A DNA stretch of 64,000 bases from Stutzerimonas stutzeri (GTDB taxonomy: Bacteria > Pseudomonadota > Gammaproteobacteria > Pseudomonadales > Pseudomonadaceae). Positions 7,597 to 17,055 of this stretch are shown here, piece by piece (within the stretch, counting starts at the first letter, position 1; every line of letters begins with the position of its first letter). The stretch spans positions 62,001 through 126,000 of the forward strand of contig NZ_POUT01000010.1 of NCBI RefSeq assembly GCF_002890915.1, in the 5' to 3' direction. Both the position numbers and the translations under genes were made by a program. The notes under the pieces were generated by a model that worked only from the letters and a program-made list of their open reading frames with translations, made no database searches and was not told where the DNA came from.

Positions 7597-8118
7597 ATGA
7601 TGCCGACGGCACAGATGTCCACGCTGATCGTCCTGTTCGGGCTGCTCGGGATTGCGGTGGCGAGCGATCTTCGCCGCCACCGTATACCCAACCTGCTGAT
7701 CCTGACGGGGCTGGCGCTGGGGCTGGCCGGGCAGTTCTTCATGAACGGCCTGGCGGGGCTGGGGCAGGGTGTGCTCGGCGGGCTGGTCGGCCTCGGCCTG
7801 TTCCTGCTGCTCTACGCCGTGGGCGGCATGGCGGCCGGCGACGTGAAGCTGATGGCTATGGTCGGCGCCTTCCTGACACCGCAGCAGGCACTGCTGGCGG
7901 CGATGTTCAGCCTGATGGCCGGGGGCCTCTGCGGGCTGGCGCTGGTGCTCTGGCATGGCCAGGCCCGGCAGACCCTGGGGCGCTATGGCGTGATGCTGCG
8001 GACGCACAGCTATCTGGCGCCCGGAGCCGGGGAGGTCGCCGGCAAGCCTTTCCCCTACGCGATCGCGATTCTCATCGGAACCCTCGCCAGCAGCCTGTGG
8101 TTCCACTCAACCCCCTAG
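7597..8118 (+). CDS. tadV: Prepilin peptidase TadV/CpaA (A24 family)
   Basis: 173 residues with about five membrane segments. It cleaves the leader of Flp and of the pseudopilins encoded downstream. The two catalytic Asp motifs of A24 aspartic peptidases are visible: VASDLRRHRIPN near residue 26 and AAGDVKLM near residue 86. There is no N-terminal methylase domain, as in other short TadV/CpaA proteins. The gene starts 27 bp after flp with a CAGGGAG ribosome site. Confidence 0.9.
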   Translation: MMPTAQMSTLIVLFGLLGIAVASDLRRHRIPNLLILTGLALGLAGQFFMNGLAGLGQGVLGGLVGLGLFLLLYAVGGMAAGDVKLMAMVGAFLTPQQALLAAMFSLMAGGLCGLALVLWHGQARQTLGRYGVMLRTHSYLAPGAGEVAGKPFPYAIAILIGTLASSLWFHSTP

Positions 8119-8132
8119 CGCGGGAGGCCGCC

Positions 8133-9455
8133 ATGCATGCCATCAGCAATAGCGACGCCTACCCGAACGAGCGCGAAGCGGTACAGCGCCTGGCGCCGCA
8201 GCCGCGCACCATCGCCGAGACCGGGCTGAGCGACCAGTTGCTCGCCGACCTGCTGTGCAAGCATCTGCATGAAGGCGGAGCGCTGGACCTGTCGCGGCTG
8301 GTCGAGCGGCTGGCGTTGCCCGGCACCGTGCTGGAGGAAGTGCTCGGCCTGCTGCGCAAGGATGGCCGGATCGAGGTGCTCGGCCAGCACAATGGCCAGG
8401 CCCTGCGCTATGGCCTGACCGAGCGCGGGCGCAACGCGGCGCGCGATGCGCTGGAGCGCAGCGGCTATGTCGGCGCCGCGCCGTTCCCGGCGAGCACCTA
8501 CCGCTCGCTGGTCAAGGTGCAGACGATCCATCACGCACGGGTGAATGCCGAGGCCATGCGTTCGGCATTCAGCGGCGTGATCCTGCCCGGGGAGTTGCTC
8601 GAGCAGCTCGGCGTGGCGGTGAATTCCGGGCGCGCGATCATGATCTACGGCCCCGCCGGCACCGGTAAGACCTACATCAGCGTGCGCCTGGTTCGCCTGT
8701 TCAGCGAGGCGATCTGGCTGCCCTACGCCATCGCGGTCAACGACGCGGTGGTGGAGATCTACGACCCGCAGATCCACCAGCGCCTGGGCGAGAGCGACCA
8801 GCACAACAGCCTGCTGCTCAGCGAGGGCATCGACCGCCGCCTGCTGTGCTGCATGCGCCCGCTGGTGGTTTCCGGCGGCGAACTGAGCATGGAACAGCTG
8901 GACATCCGCTACGACCCCTTCAGCCGGCGCTACCTGGCCCCGCTGCAGCTGAAGGCGAGCAACGGCCTGTTCATCATCGACGACCTCGGGCGCCAGCGGA
9001 TGCCGCCGGCCGAGCTGTTCAACCGCTGGATCGTGCCGATGGAGGAGAAACGCGACTTCCTCAACCTCGGCGGCGGGCGCCAGTGCGTGCTGCCGTTCGA
9101 CATGATCCTGGTGTTCTCCACCAACCTCAATCCGCTGGAGCTGGCCGACGAGGCCTTCCTGCGGCGGATCGGCTACAAGCTGCGCTTCGGCTACCTCAGG
9201 CCACCGGAATACGAGCGCATCTGGCGGCAGGAAGGCGAGCGCCTGGGCATCGCCTTCGACCCGCTGCTGCTGCGCTACGTCCTGCGCGATCTCTACGAGG
9301 CCGAAGGCATGCCGCTGGTGCCGTGCCATCCGCGCGACCTGCTGGGCATGGCGCTGGACCGGCAGCGCTACATGGAACGCGCTGGCCCGCTGACGCCGGA
9401 CGATCTGTATTGGGCCTGGCGCAACTACTTCGTCCAGCTCGAATTTCTCGGATAA
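8133..9455 (+). CDS. AAA-type ATPase with N-terminal winged-helix-like region, inside the tad operon
   Basis: 440 residues. Residues 1-130 look like a helical winged-helix segment (ADLLCKHLHEGGALDLSRLV, LRKDGRIEVLG, YGLTERGRNAAR). Residues from about 150 onward hold an AAA module: Walker A GPAGTGKTYIS near residue 173, Walker B GLFIIDDLGRQ, sensor-like VFSTNLNPLELADEAFLRRI. It is not the secretion ATPase (tadA lies downstream) and is not a standard member of the classic tad set. It sits in the operon 14 bp after tadV and 12 bp before rcpC, so a role in pilus assembly or its control is likely. The function is unknown. Confidence 0.8.
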   Translation: MHAISNSDAYPNEREAVQRLAPQPRTIAETGLSDQLLADLLCKHLHEGGALDLSRLVERLALPGTVLEEVLGLLRKDGRIEVLGQHNGQALRYGLTERGRNAARDALERSGYVGAAPFPASTYRSLVKVQTIHHARVNAEAMRSAFSGVILPGELLEQLGVAVNSGRAIMIYGPAGTGKTYISVRLVRLFSEAIWLPYAIAVNDAVVEIYDPQIHQRLGESDQHNSLLLSEGIDRRLLCCMRPLVVSGGELSMEQLDIRYDPFSRRYLAPLQLKASNGLFIIDDLGRQRMPPAELFNRWIVPMEEKRDFLNLGGGRQCVLPFDMILVFSTNLNPLELADEAFLRRIGYKLRFGYLRPPEYERIWRQEGERLGIAFDPLLLRYVLRDLYEAEGMPLVPCHPRDLLGMALDRQRYMERAGPLTPDDLYWAWRNYFVQLEFLG

Positions 9456-9467
9456 GGAGATACAGAC

Positions 9468-10256
9468 ATGGGCTCCCGTACTCTCACGCTGATCGCGCTG
9501 TCCCTGCTGCTGGGGCTCGGAGCGGTCTGGATGGCGAACAACTGGCTGAGCGCAAGGCTCGACGCCGGTCCCGACGACAACTCGCAGGGCGTGGTGGTCG
9601 CCACCACCGAAATTCCCTTCGGGCAGATGGTCGAGGCGCAGCACGTGACGCTGGTGCGCATGCCCAAGGGCACCGTACCGGACGACTCGTTCGATACCAC
9701 CGAGGGCGTGATCGGCAAGATCGCCACCTTCGGCCTGCTGCGTGGCGACGTGCTGCGCGGCGCGCGCCTCGCCGAACACCTGGGCGGCAGCACCCTGGCT
9801 TCGCTGATCGCCACCGACAAGCGCGCCGTGTCGGTGCGCGTCGACGACGTGGTGGGCGTCGGTGGTTTCCTGCTGCCCGGCAACCGCGTCGATGTGCTGG
9901 CCACCAAGCGCAAGGGCAATGGCGACGAGGCCGAGGCCAGGACCATCCTCGAGGATCTGCGCGTGCTCGCCGTCGACCAGACCGCCAGCACCGACAAGAC
10001 CCAGCCGGTGGTGGTGCGCGCGGTGACGCTGGAGATGGGCTCCGAGGAGGCGGAAACGCTGGTCAAGGCCATGACCGAAGGGCGCCTGCAGCTGGCGTTG
10101 CGCAACCCCCTGGATAACCAGAAGAAACCCGCTGCTCCGCCGCCGGCCCCGGTTGCCGTCGCGCCGAAGCCGCTGGTAAGCCGCCGTGCGCCCGCCAATG
10201 TGGGGGTGACGATCATCCGCGGGACCCAGGTCAACGTGACCAACGTCGGCCTGTAG
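9468..10256 (+). CDS. rcpC: Tad pilus assembly protein RcpC/CpaB
   Basis: 262 residues with an N-terminal membrane anchor or signal (LTLIALSLLLGLGAVWMA). The CpaB/RcpC pattern follows: VVVATTEIPFGQMVEAQHV, LLRGDVLRGARLAE (SAF domain), then VSVRVDDVVGVGGFLLPGN. The C-terminus is Pro/Ala-rich and ends in a short basic and Val-rich tail. The family acts in the periplasm with the RcpA secretin. An AAGGAG ribosome site lies upstream of ATG 9468. Confidence 0.9.
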   Translation: MGSRTLTLIALSLLLGLGAVWMANNWLSARLDAGPDDNSQGVVVATTEIPFGQMVEAQHVTLVRMPKGTVPDDSFDTTEGVIGKIATFGLLRGDVLRGARLAEHLGGSTLASLIATDKRAVSVRVDDVVGVGGFLLPGNRVDVLATKRKGNGDEAEARTILEDLRVLAVDQTASTDKTQPVVVRAVTLEMGSEEAETLVKAMTEGRLQLALRNPLDNQKKPAAPPPAPVAVAPKPLVSRRAPANVGVTIIRGTQVNVTNVGL

Positions 10257-10311
10257 GGCGAGCCCGCCGATTACGCGTGGCCATGGCGGCCCGACAGGCA
10301 AGGAGACGGAT

Positions 10312-11820
10312 ATGAAAAGCATGCGCAGAGTGGGGGGCTTGGCCCTGGTGCTGGGCACCTTGGCGTTGCTGGCCGCAGTGGCAGCGGGCGCCGAGACGCG
10401 ACCGGCGACGGTGGCCACGCCGGCGGCGAACGTCGGCGACATCCAGGTGCCGATCTACAAATCACGGGTGCTCACCACCCGCACCGCGGTCAAGCGAATC
10501 TCGGTGGGCAACCCGGCGATCGCCGACATCCTCATCACCAGCCCGACCCAGCTCTACCTGCTCGGCCGTTCGCTGGGCAGCACCAACGTGCTGCTGTGGG
10601 ACGGCAACAATCGCCTGATCGACAGCCTCGATCTGGAGGTGGTGCACGATCTCGGCGGGCTGAAGGGCAAGCTGCATCAGGTCCTGCCCAACGAAGCCAT
10701 CGAGGTATTCAGTGCCCAGGGCGCGCTGGTGCTGCGTGGCCAGGTCAACAGCGCCGCGGCCATGGACAGCGCGCTCAAGCTGGCCAGGAGCTATACCGAG
10801 CAGGCCGCCGGCGAGGCCAAGGGCCCGGGCACGACCCCGGCGGCGCAACCCGCGCAACCGCTGGAGCTGATCAACCTGCTCAGTATCGGCGGCAGCCAGC
10901 AGGTGATGCTGGAGGTGAAGGTCGCCGAGATACAGCGCAACCTGTTCAAGAACCTCAACGTGCGCTTCAACGCCCTGGACTTCGGCTCGTCCGGGCGCTG
11001 GTCGGGCGGGGGCTTCAACAATGGCGCCGGCCTGGGCTTCGACGAGGACGGCCTGGTCAACCCGACCACCCTGTTCGGTGACGGCACCGGCATTTTCGGC
11101 CAGTTCCTTTCGGACAACTTCCTCTTCAACGTGGTGCTCGAGGCGGCCAAGGACAACGGCTCGGCCAAGGTGCTCGCCGAGCCGACGCTGACCACCCTGA
11201 CCGGGCAGCAGGCGGAGTTCATTTCCGGCGGCGAGTTCCCGGTGCCGATCACCGAGGACGACGGCATCACCATCGAGTTCAAGGAATTCGGGGTCGGGGT
11301 CAAGTTCCTGCCGGTGGTGCTCGACAGCGGGCGCATCAACCTGAACCTGAACGTGTCGGTGAGCGAACTCTCCAACGCCAATTCGCTGGTGCTGGATACC
11401 GGCCTGGAAAGCATCCTCGGCAACGGCGTCGCCCAGGTCATCCCGTCGCTGACCAAGCGCAGCGCCCAGTCGACCGTCGAACTCGGCAACGGCCAGACCA
11501 TCGCCATCGCCGGCCTGATCAGCGAGAACACCCGCGACTTCGTCAGCCGTTTCCCCGGCCTGGGCGACGTGCCGCTGCTGGGGCAGCTGTTCCGCAGCCA
11601 GCAGTTCATTCACGGCGAGACCGAACTGGTGATCCTGGTGACCCCGCACCTGGCGCAACCGGTGGAGGCCCGTGCGGTGCGGCTGCCCACCGAGCGTTTC
11701 GTCGAACCCAGCGATGCGGAGTTCTACCTGCTGGGCAAGACCAAGGGCAGCGGCTCCGGCCGCACGGTGCCGGCCAGCCTCGGCGTCAGCGAAGGCCGCT
11801 TCGGCCACGACCTCAAGTAA
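10312..11820 (+). CDS. rcpA: Tad pilus secretin RcpA/CpaC
   Basis: 502 residues with a signal peptide (LALVLGTLALLAAVAAGA). An N-terminal pilus/secretin domain (VKRISVGNPAIADI, GRSLGSTNVLLWD) is followed by a BON-like segment and a C-terminal secretin domain with the family motifs VLAEPTLTTLTGQQAEFISGGEFPVP and VPLLGQLFRSQQFI, TELVILVTPHL (shown as separate blocks). It forms the outer-membrane pore through which the Flp pilus emerges. An AAGGAG ribosome site precedes the ATG. The gene is between rcpC and a small lipoprotein gene. Confidence 0.92.
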   Translation: MKSMRRVGGLALVLGTLALLAAVAAGAETRPATVATPAANVGDIQVPIYKSRVLTTRTAVKRISVGNPAIADILITSPTQLYLLGRSLGSTNVLLWDGNNRLIDSLDLEVVHDLGGLKGKLHQVLPNEAIEVFSAQGALVLRGQVNSAAAMDSALKLARSYTEQAAGEAKGPGTTPAAQPAQPLELINLLSIGGSQQVMLEVKVAEIQRNLFKNLNVRFNALDFGSSGRWSGGGFNNGAGLGFDEDGLVNPTTLFGDGTGIFGQFLSDNFLFNVVLEAAKDNGSAKVLAEPTLTTLTGQQAEFISGGEFPVPITEDDGITIEFKEFGVGVKFLPVVLDSGRINLNLNVSVSELSNANSLVLDTGLESILGNGVAQVIPSLTKRSAQSTVELGNGQTIAIAGLISENTRDFVSRFPGLGDVPLLGQLFRSQQFIHGETELVILVTPHLAQPVEARAVRLPTERFVEPSDAEFYLLGKTKGSGSGRTVPASLGVSEGRFGHDLK

Positions 11821-11834
11821 GCGGAGTCGCCATC

Positions 11835-12104
11835 ATGAAAATTCTGCCCTACGCCTGCCTGTTCGCCTTGCTGGCCGGCTGCATTCCCTATCAGGAAGGC
11901 CGCGTCGGCCCGCTGGGAAGTACGGTCAATGCGACGCTCTACCAGCAGATCGCCGACAAGAACACCGCGGCCGATCCGGGCACCGCGTTATCGCCGGTCG
12001 GTGCCGATGGCCCGCTGACCGAACAGGTGCTCGACGGCTACCGCGGCATCACCGGCGACGCGCAACAGGTCGCGCAGCCGATCCAGATCAACGTGGGAAA
12101 CTGA
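11835..12104 (+). CDS. Small lipoprotein of the tad operon
   Basis: 89 residues. The first 16 residues are a lipoprotein signal with lipobox LLAGC (Cys16), and the second mature residue is Ile, so outer-membrane sorting is expected. The rest is hydrophilic and has no recognised domain. Position between the secretin gene and tadG suggests a pilotin-like or assembly role for RcpA, analogous to the lipoproteins found beside secretins elsewhere; this is inference from position. Confidence 0.75.
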   Translation: MKILPYACLFALLAGCIPYQEGRVGPLGSTVNATLYQQIADKNTAADPGTALSPVGADGPLTEQVLDGYRGITGDAQQVAQPIQINVGN

Positions 12105-12114
12105 GGCCTGCACG

Positions 12115-13443
12115 ATGAACGCCCTGCGTATGACGCGCCCGCTGCCGCATCGCCAGCGTGGCGCGGTAATGGTGCTGGTGGTCGTGGCATTGGCGACGAT
12201 GCTGCTGATGGGCGCGCTGGCCCTGGACGGCAGCCACATGCTGGTGAACAAGACGCGCCTGCAGAACGCGGTGGACGCCGCGGCGCTGAGCGGGGCCAAG
12301 ACCCTGCAGCAGGTCACGGGCTCGGGCAATGCCGGCAGCCTGACGCAGGACGCCGCGCGCGAGACGTTCCGGCGCAATGCCGAGGCGGCCGGCAATGGCG
12401 AACTGGCCGGCGCGCTGGGCGACGACCTGGGCAGCATCCTGCGCGTCGACCTCTCTGCCAGCGTCTACGGGCCGTTCTCCTTCCCGGGCCCGGCGGATGC
12501 CCGCTACGTGCGCGTCAGCGTGGCGGAACTGCCCCTGGCGGGGTTCCTCTGGGGCATTCTGCAGGCGTTCGGCAACGACACGAACAAGGCGGTGGCGGCG
12601 ATCGCCACCGCCGGCCCCAGCCCGACCAGCCCCTGCAACATCGCGCCGCTCATGGTGTGCGGCAATCCCGGCCAGCACGATCCGGATGCCGGCATGTTCT
12701 GGGGCTATCGCTTCGGCGACCTGGAAGTGCTCAAGGGCGCAGCCGGCAACAGCCCGGCCATCGGCCCGGGCAACTTCCAGCTGATCCGCCTGGGCGACAG
12801 CGCCGGCGGCGCGGACGTTCGTGAAGCGCTAGCCGGTGGCATCGAGCAGTGCAACAGCGTCGGCAAGGCGGTGGAAACCGAGCCCGGCAATACCGTCGGC
12901 CCGGTTTCGCAGGGCTTCAATACGCGCTTCGGCCAGTATGCCGGCGCACTGTCCAACAGCGCTGGCGAATACCCGCCCGATCTGGTCACCGACTACAGCT
13001 CGCCGGCCATCAGCTACAACAACGCCACGGCGCAGGCCGAGTATCAGGGCCAGGCGGTGAGCTCGAACGCCGGCAACCTTTCGACCGCGAGCGCGGCGCT
13101 GCTCGACTACAACGACTGGCGCCAGCGCGTGGCCGACTGCCCCAATGGCTGCCGGGCGGACGGGGTATTCGAACGGCGCATGCTGAAGATCGTGCTGGGC
13201 GATTGCAGCGGCAGCTCCGGGGGCCAGACCTCGGTGCCGGTACTGGGCTTCGGCTGTTTCTTCCTGGTGCAGCCGCTGCCCACCGGCACCGGCAACGAGG
13301 CCCAGATCTTCGGCCAGTTCGTCAGCGAATGCGAGGGCGACAACGTGCCCGATAGCGACCCGGTGAACGACGGCGGCCCGCAGATCATCCAGCTGTTCAA
13401 GACCTATATCGACAACAACCGGACGCCGAGCAGCGACTCGTAG
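12115..13443 (+). CDS. tadG: TadG-like protein (TadE/TadG N-terminal pseudopilin motif)
   Basis: 442 residues. The N-terminus (PHRQRGAVMVLVVVALATML, then GALALDGSHMLVNKTRLQN) is the TadG/Flp pilus-assembly pattern: short basic leader, one transmembrane helix, then the conserved AVDAAALSGAKTLQ segment. The remaining 380 residues are periplasmic and Cys-containing; no von Willebrand domain was recognised by eye, unlike many TadG proteins. It starts 10 bp after the lipoprotein gene. Its exact role in the pilus is not settled in the family. Confidence 0.82.
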   Translation: MNALRMTRPLPHRQRGAVMVLVVVALATMLLMGALALDGSHMLVNKTRLQNAVDAAALSGAKTLQQVTGSGNAGSLTQDAARETFRRNAEAAGNGELAGALGDDLGSILRVDLSASVYGPFSFPGPADARYVRVSVAELPLAGFLWGILQAFGNDTNKAVAAIATAGPSPTSPCNIAPLMVCGNPGQHDPDAGMFWGYRFGDLEVLKGAAGNSPAIGPGNFQLIRLGDSAGGADVREALAGGIEQCNSVGKAVETEPGNTVGPVSQGFNTRFGQYAGALSNSAGEYPPDLVTDYSSPAISYNNATAQAEYQGQAVSSNAGNLSTASAALLDYNDWRQRVADCPNGCRADGVFERRMLKIVLGDCSGSSGGQTSVPVLGFGCFFLVQPLPTGTGNEAQIFGQFVSECEGDNVPDSDPVNDGGPQIIQLFKTYIDNNRTPSSDS

Positions 13444-13452
13444 GAGGCGGCC

Positions 13453-13920
13453 ATGGTAACCCAGGGATTTCGCGCACGGACACAACGCGGTGTCGCGATG
13501 GTCGAGCTGGCCATCGCGCTGCCGCTGTTGTTGCTGTTGCTGCTGGCGATCGGCGAGGTAGGGCGGCTGCTGTTCCAGTACAACAGCCTGTTGCAGGCCA
13601 GCCGCGATGCCAGCCGTTTCGTCGCCGGCCAGGCCTGGAATCGCACCCTGGGCCGCATGGAACTGACGACGGCCTTGCAGGAGCAGGCCCGCTCGCTGGC
13701 GGTGTACGGCGTGCCGGTCGCGCTGGCCGGCAGCCAGCCGCTGGTGCGCGGCCTGAGCCCCGCGCACGTGGCGGTCAGCGTGCAGGGCAGCGATCACGTC
13801 CAGGTCAGCATCACCTATCCGTTCCAGCCGGTGATCGGGAGCGGCCTGCCGGACTTCGGCGCCGGCCGGGTCCCGCTGGCATTCCCGCTGGTGGCCACCA
13901 CCGTGATGAGGGCGCTGTGA
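13453..13920 (+). CDS. tadE: TadE-like pseudopilin
   Basis: 155 residues. The leader RTQRGVAMVELAIALPLLLLLL, split here as RTQRGVAMVELAIAL and PLLLLLLAIGEVGRLLFQYN, is the TadE pattern with Glu after the cut and a single N-terminal membrane helix. TadE proteins are processed by TadV and are needed for pilus assembly. The next gene's ATG overlaps the stop codon (TGATGA), so the two are translationally coupled. Confidence 0.85.
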   Translation: MVTQGFRARTQRGVAMVELAIALPLLLLLLLAIGEVGRLLFQYNSLLQASRDASRFVAGQAWNRTLGRMELTTALQEQARSLAVYGVPVALAGSQPLVRGLSPAHVAVSVQGSDHVQVSITYPFQPVIGSGLPDFGAGRVPLAFPLVATTVMRAL

Positions 13921-14411
13921 TGAACGCGAAACGCATGCGTGGCGTGTACGTGGTGGAGTTCGCCATCGTCGGGCTGCTGCTGTTCGTCCTGCTGTTCGGC
14001 GTGCTGGAGATGGGCCGGCTGTTCTTCACCGTCAACGCGCTCAATGAAACGGTGCGCCGTGGCGCGCGCCTGGCCGCGGTGTGCGAGATCCACGAACCGC
14101 GCATCCTGCGCCGGGCGATCTTCAACGCCGCCGAGGATGCCGGCGCCAGCAGCCTGATCGCCAGCCTGGAGACCGCCGACCTGACCCTGGTCTACCTGGA
14201 CGGCAACGGTGCGGCGATCGCCACGCCGGGCACCGCCGGCTTCGGTGCCATCCGCTATGTCCAGCTGCGCGTGGACAACTTCACCTTCGACCTGCTGATT
14301 CCTGGCATGCAGGGCCTGTTCACCCTGCCGCCGTTCCTGTCGACGCTGCCGCGCGAAAGCCTCGGGCGCCATGCCGAGCCCGGTGTTTCTCCGGAGATCA
14401 CCCCATGCTGA
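13920..14411 (+). CDS. tadF: TadE/TadF-family pseudopilin
   Basis: 163 residues from ATG 13920, which overlaps the stop of the preceding gene. The N-terminus MRGVYVVEFAIVGLLLFVLL and then FGVLEMGRLFFTVNALNETV carries the TadE/TadF processing site with Glu and one membrane helix. It is a second minor pseudopilin; the assignment as TadF rather than a second TadE rests on order in the operon. The end overlaps the start of tadZ by 7 bp. Confidence 0.8.
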   Translation: MNAKRMRGVYVVEFAIVGLLLFVLLFGVLEMGRLFFTVNALNETVRRGARLAAVCEIHEPRILRRAIFNAAEDAGASSLIASLETADLTLVYLDGNGAAIATPGTAGFGAIRYVQLRVDNFTFDLLIPGMQGLFTLPPFLSTLPRESLGRHAEPGVSPEITPC

Positions 14412-15619
14412 ATACCGCCGAAGTCTCCACCCCCACGGCCAGCCGCCAGGCGCTGCGGATGCTGATCAGCAGCCGCGATGCCGCCGCGCTGGCGCGCCTG
14501 AAGGCGATGATCCAGCCACTGGCCGGTTTGCAGGTCAGCACGCGGCTGGTGAGCAACGGCCACACCGACCCGCTGTACGGGCTGGAACAGCGGCCGGACA
14601 TGCTGTTGCTGCACGTCAGCCAGCTGTGGCGCGAGGAACTGGGTGCGCTGCAGCAGCACCCGGCCCAGCAGCGCCCGCCGCTGCTGGTCTGTGGTCCGCT
14701 GGAGAACCGCGATTGCATGCGCCTGGCGATGCAGGCCGGTGCGCGGGACTTCCTGCCGGAGCCGGTGGTGGCGCATGAGCTGCTCGCCGCGATTGGCCGG
14801 ATCTCGCTGGAAGCGCGGGACGGCCAGGCGGGCGGCGGCAAGCTGATCGCGATCATGAACGCCAAGGGCGGCTCCGGCGCGACGATGCTGGCCTGCAACC
14901 TGGCCCACACGCTGAGCGCCCATGGCCGGCGCACGTTGCTGCTGGATCTGGACCTGCAGTTCGGCAGCGTCGCCCATTGCCTGGACGTGCACCCCGCGCA
15001 CAGCCATATGGAGGTCCTGCAGCGGATCGACGACCTGGACGGCGTCGCGCTGCACGGCTTCTGCAGCCACTTCAGCCCGACGCTCGATGTGCTGGGCGGG
15101 CGCGCCGGCGAGCTGTGCCTGACCCAGGACGTACAGCTGGAACAGCTCGAGGGGCTGCTAGCCCTGGCACGGACCACGTACGACTGGGTGGTGATCGATC
15201 TGCCGCGGCAGATCGATCACCTCACCGGCATCAGCCTGGAGCAGGCCGACCAGGTCTACGTGGTGCTGCAGCAGTCGCTCAGCCATCTCAAGGATGCCGC
15301 GCGCCTGGTGCGGATCATGCGCGAGGACCTCGGCATTCACGGCGACCGCCTGCAGGTCGTGGTCAATCGCTACGACAAGTCGGCGCCGGTCAGCCTCAAG
15401 GACATCACCGACGCCCTGCATTGCGGCGAGCCCCAGCGGCTGCCGAACGACTATGCGGTGATCAATGAAAGCCAGAACACCGGTGTGCCGCTGGGCCTGC
15501 ATGCGCCGCGCGCGGCGCTGACCCAGGGCATCCGCCAGCTGAGCCTGGGCCTGATCGGCCACGAAGCCGCCGAGTCGGGCCTGCTCAAGCGTACTTTCGG
15601 CCGACTATTCAGGGGATGA
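14405..15619 (+). CDS. tadZ: TadZ/CpaE-like ParA-family localisation protein
   Basis: 404 residues from ATG 14405, which has a GGAG ribosome site and fits the operon. Residues 1-130 form an atypical receiver-like domain (LRMLISSRDAAALARLKAMI, CGPLENRDCMRLAMQAGARD). Residues from about 150 are a MinD/ParA ATPase with a deviant Walker A (IMNAKGGSGATMLACNLAH), LLLDLDLQFGSVAHCLDVH and YDWVVIDLPRQID. TadZ proteins place the pilus machine at the pole. The stop overlaps the start of tadA. Confidence 0.9.
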   Translation: MLNTAEVSTPTASRQALRMLISSRDAAALARLKAMIQPLAGLQVSTRLVSNGHTDPLYGLEQRPDMLLLHVSQLWREELGALQQHPAQQRPPLLVCGPLENRDCMRLAMQAGARDFLPEPVVAHELLAAIGRISLEARDGQAGGGKLIAIMNAKGGSGATMLACNLAHTLSAHGRRTLLLDLDLQFGSVAHCLDVHPAHSHMEVLQRIDDLDGVALHGFCSHFSPTLDVLGGRAGELCLTQDVQLEQLEGLLALARTTYDWVVIDLPRQIDHLTGISLEQADQVYVVLQQSLSHLKDAARLVRIMREDLGIHGDRLQVVVNRYDKSAPVSLKDITDALHCGEPQRLPNDYAVINESQNTGVPLGLHAPRAALTQGIRQLSLGLIGHEAAESGLLKRTFGRLFRG

Positions 15620-17055
15620 CCATGCTCAGCGAATTGCGCAACCGCCTGCAGGCAGGCAAGCGAACCCCGGCCAGGCAGCCGGAACCCAGTGCCGAGCCCA
15701 TGCGGGCCGATACCGCCATGGCCTGGGAACGCGTGGCGGCCGAACCGCCGTACGAGACCCGCAGCCAGCTCAATCCGACCGATGCCCAATGGCGGGAAAG
15801 GATCTACCAGCAACTGCTCAAGGTCATGGACCTGTCGCTGCTCGACTCCCTCGAACCAGCCGACGCGGTGTGGCAGATTCGCGAGATCTGCCAGCGCCTG
15901 CTCGACGAGCATGCCGCGCCGGTCAGCGCCGCCGGCCGGCAGCAGATCATCAAGCAGATCACCGACGAGGTGCTCGGCCTGGGCCCGCTGGAGCCGCTGC
16001 TGGCCGACGGCACGGTATCGGACATCCTGGTCAACGGCCATGCCTCGGTCTATGTCGAGCGCCACGGCAAGCTGCAGCGTACCGACGTGCGCTTTCGCGA
16101 CGACCGCCACCTGCTCAACATCATCGACCGCATCGTTTCCACGCTGGGCCGGCGCATCGACGAATCCTCGCCGCTGGTGGATGCGCGGCTGAAGGATGGG
16201 TCACGCGTCAACGCGATCATCCCGCCGCTGGCCATCGACGGCCCGAGCCTGTCGATCCGCCGCTTCGCGGTGGACCTGCTGAACGCCGAGAGCCTGATCC
16301 AGATGGGCACCCTGACCCCGGCCATTGCTCTGGTGCTCAAGGCCATCGTGCGCGGCCGGCTCAACGTGCTGGTATCCGGCGGCACCGGCACCGGCAAGAC
16401 CACCATGCTCAACGTGCTGTCGAGCTTCATCCCGCACAACGAACGCATCGTCACCATCGAGGATTCGGCCGAGCTGCAATTGCAGCAACCCCATGTGGTG
16501 CGGCTGGAAACGCGCCCGGCCAATATCGAGGGGCGGGGCGAGGTCAACCAGCGCGAACTGGTGCGTAACAGCCTGCGCATGCGCCCGGATCGCATCGTCA
16601 TCGGCGAGGTGCGCGGCCCGGAGGCGCTGGACATGCTGGCGGCGATGAACACCGGCCACGACGGCTCGATCACCACCATCCACGCCAATACCGCGCGCGA
16701 TGCCCTGAGCCGCATCGAGAACATGGTGTCGATGAGCGGCGCGACCTTCCCGACCAAGGCCCTGCGCCAGCAGATCGCCTCGGCCATCGACCTGGTGATC
16801 CAGCTCGAACGCCAGGAGGACGGCAAGCGCCGGCTGGTCAGCGTCCAGGAGATCAATGGCATGGAAGGCGAGGTGATCACCATGACCGAGATCTTCGCCT
16901 TCGAACGCCGCGGCATCGGCGAGCATGGCGCGGTACTCGGCGACTACCGGCCGACCGGCATGGTGCCGGGTTTCCGTGACGTGCTGGCCAAGCGCGGCAT
17001 CGAGCTGCCGCTGGAACTGTTCCGCCCGGACTGGATGGAGGCCCTGCAGCCATGA
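15616..17055 (+). CDS. tadA: Tad secretion ATPase TadA/CpaF
   Basis: 479 residues, the hexameric cytoplasmic ATPase that drives Flp pilus assembly. Visible motifs are Walker A VSGGTGTGKTTMLNVL near residue 254, Asp box TIEDSAELQLQQPHVVRLETR (shown to 20 or fewer: TIEDSAELQL), Walker B RPDRIVIGEVRGPEALD and the His box HDGSITTIHANTARDAL. The conserved N-terminal ILVNGHASVYVERHGKL is present. The ATG at 15622 has better spacing from AGGGG than the one at 15616; two residues differ. It overlaps tadZ and tadB by four bases each. Confidence 0.94.
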   Translation: MTMLSELRNRLQAGKRTPARQPEPSAEPMRADTAMAWERVAAEPPYETRSQLNPTDAQWRERIYQQLLKVMDLSLLDSLEPADAVWQIREICQRLLDEHAAPVSAAGRQQIIKQITDEVLGLGPLEPLLADGTVSDILVNGHASVYVERHGKLQRTDVRFRDDRHLLNIIDRIVSTLGRRIDESSPLVDARLKDGSRVNAIIPPLAIDGPSLSIRRFAVDLLNAESLIQMGTLTPAIALVLKAIVRGRLNVLVSGGTGTGKTTMLNVLSSFIPHNERIVTIEDSAELQLQQPHVVRLETRPANIEGRGEVNQRELVRNSLRMRPDRIVIGEVRGPEALDMLAAMNTGHDGSITTIHANTARDALSRIENMVSMSGATFPTKALRQQIASAIDLVIQLERQEDGKRRLVSVQEINGMEGEVITMTEIFAFERRGIGEHGAVLGDYRPTGMVPGFRDVLAKRGIELPLELFRPDWMEALQP

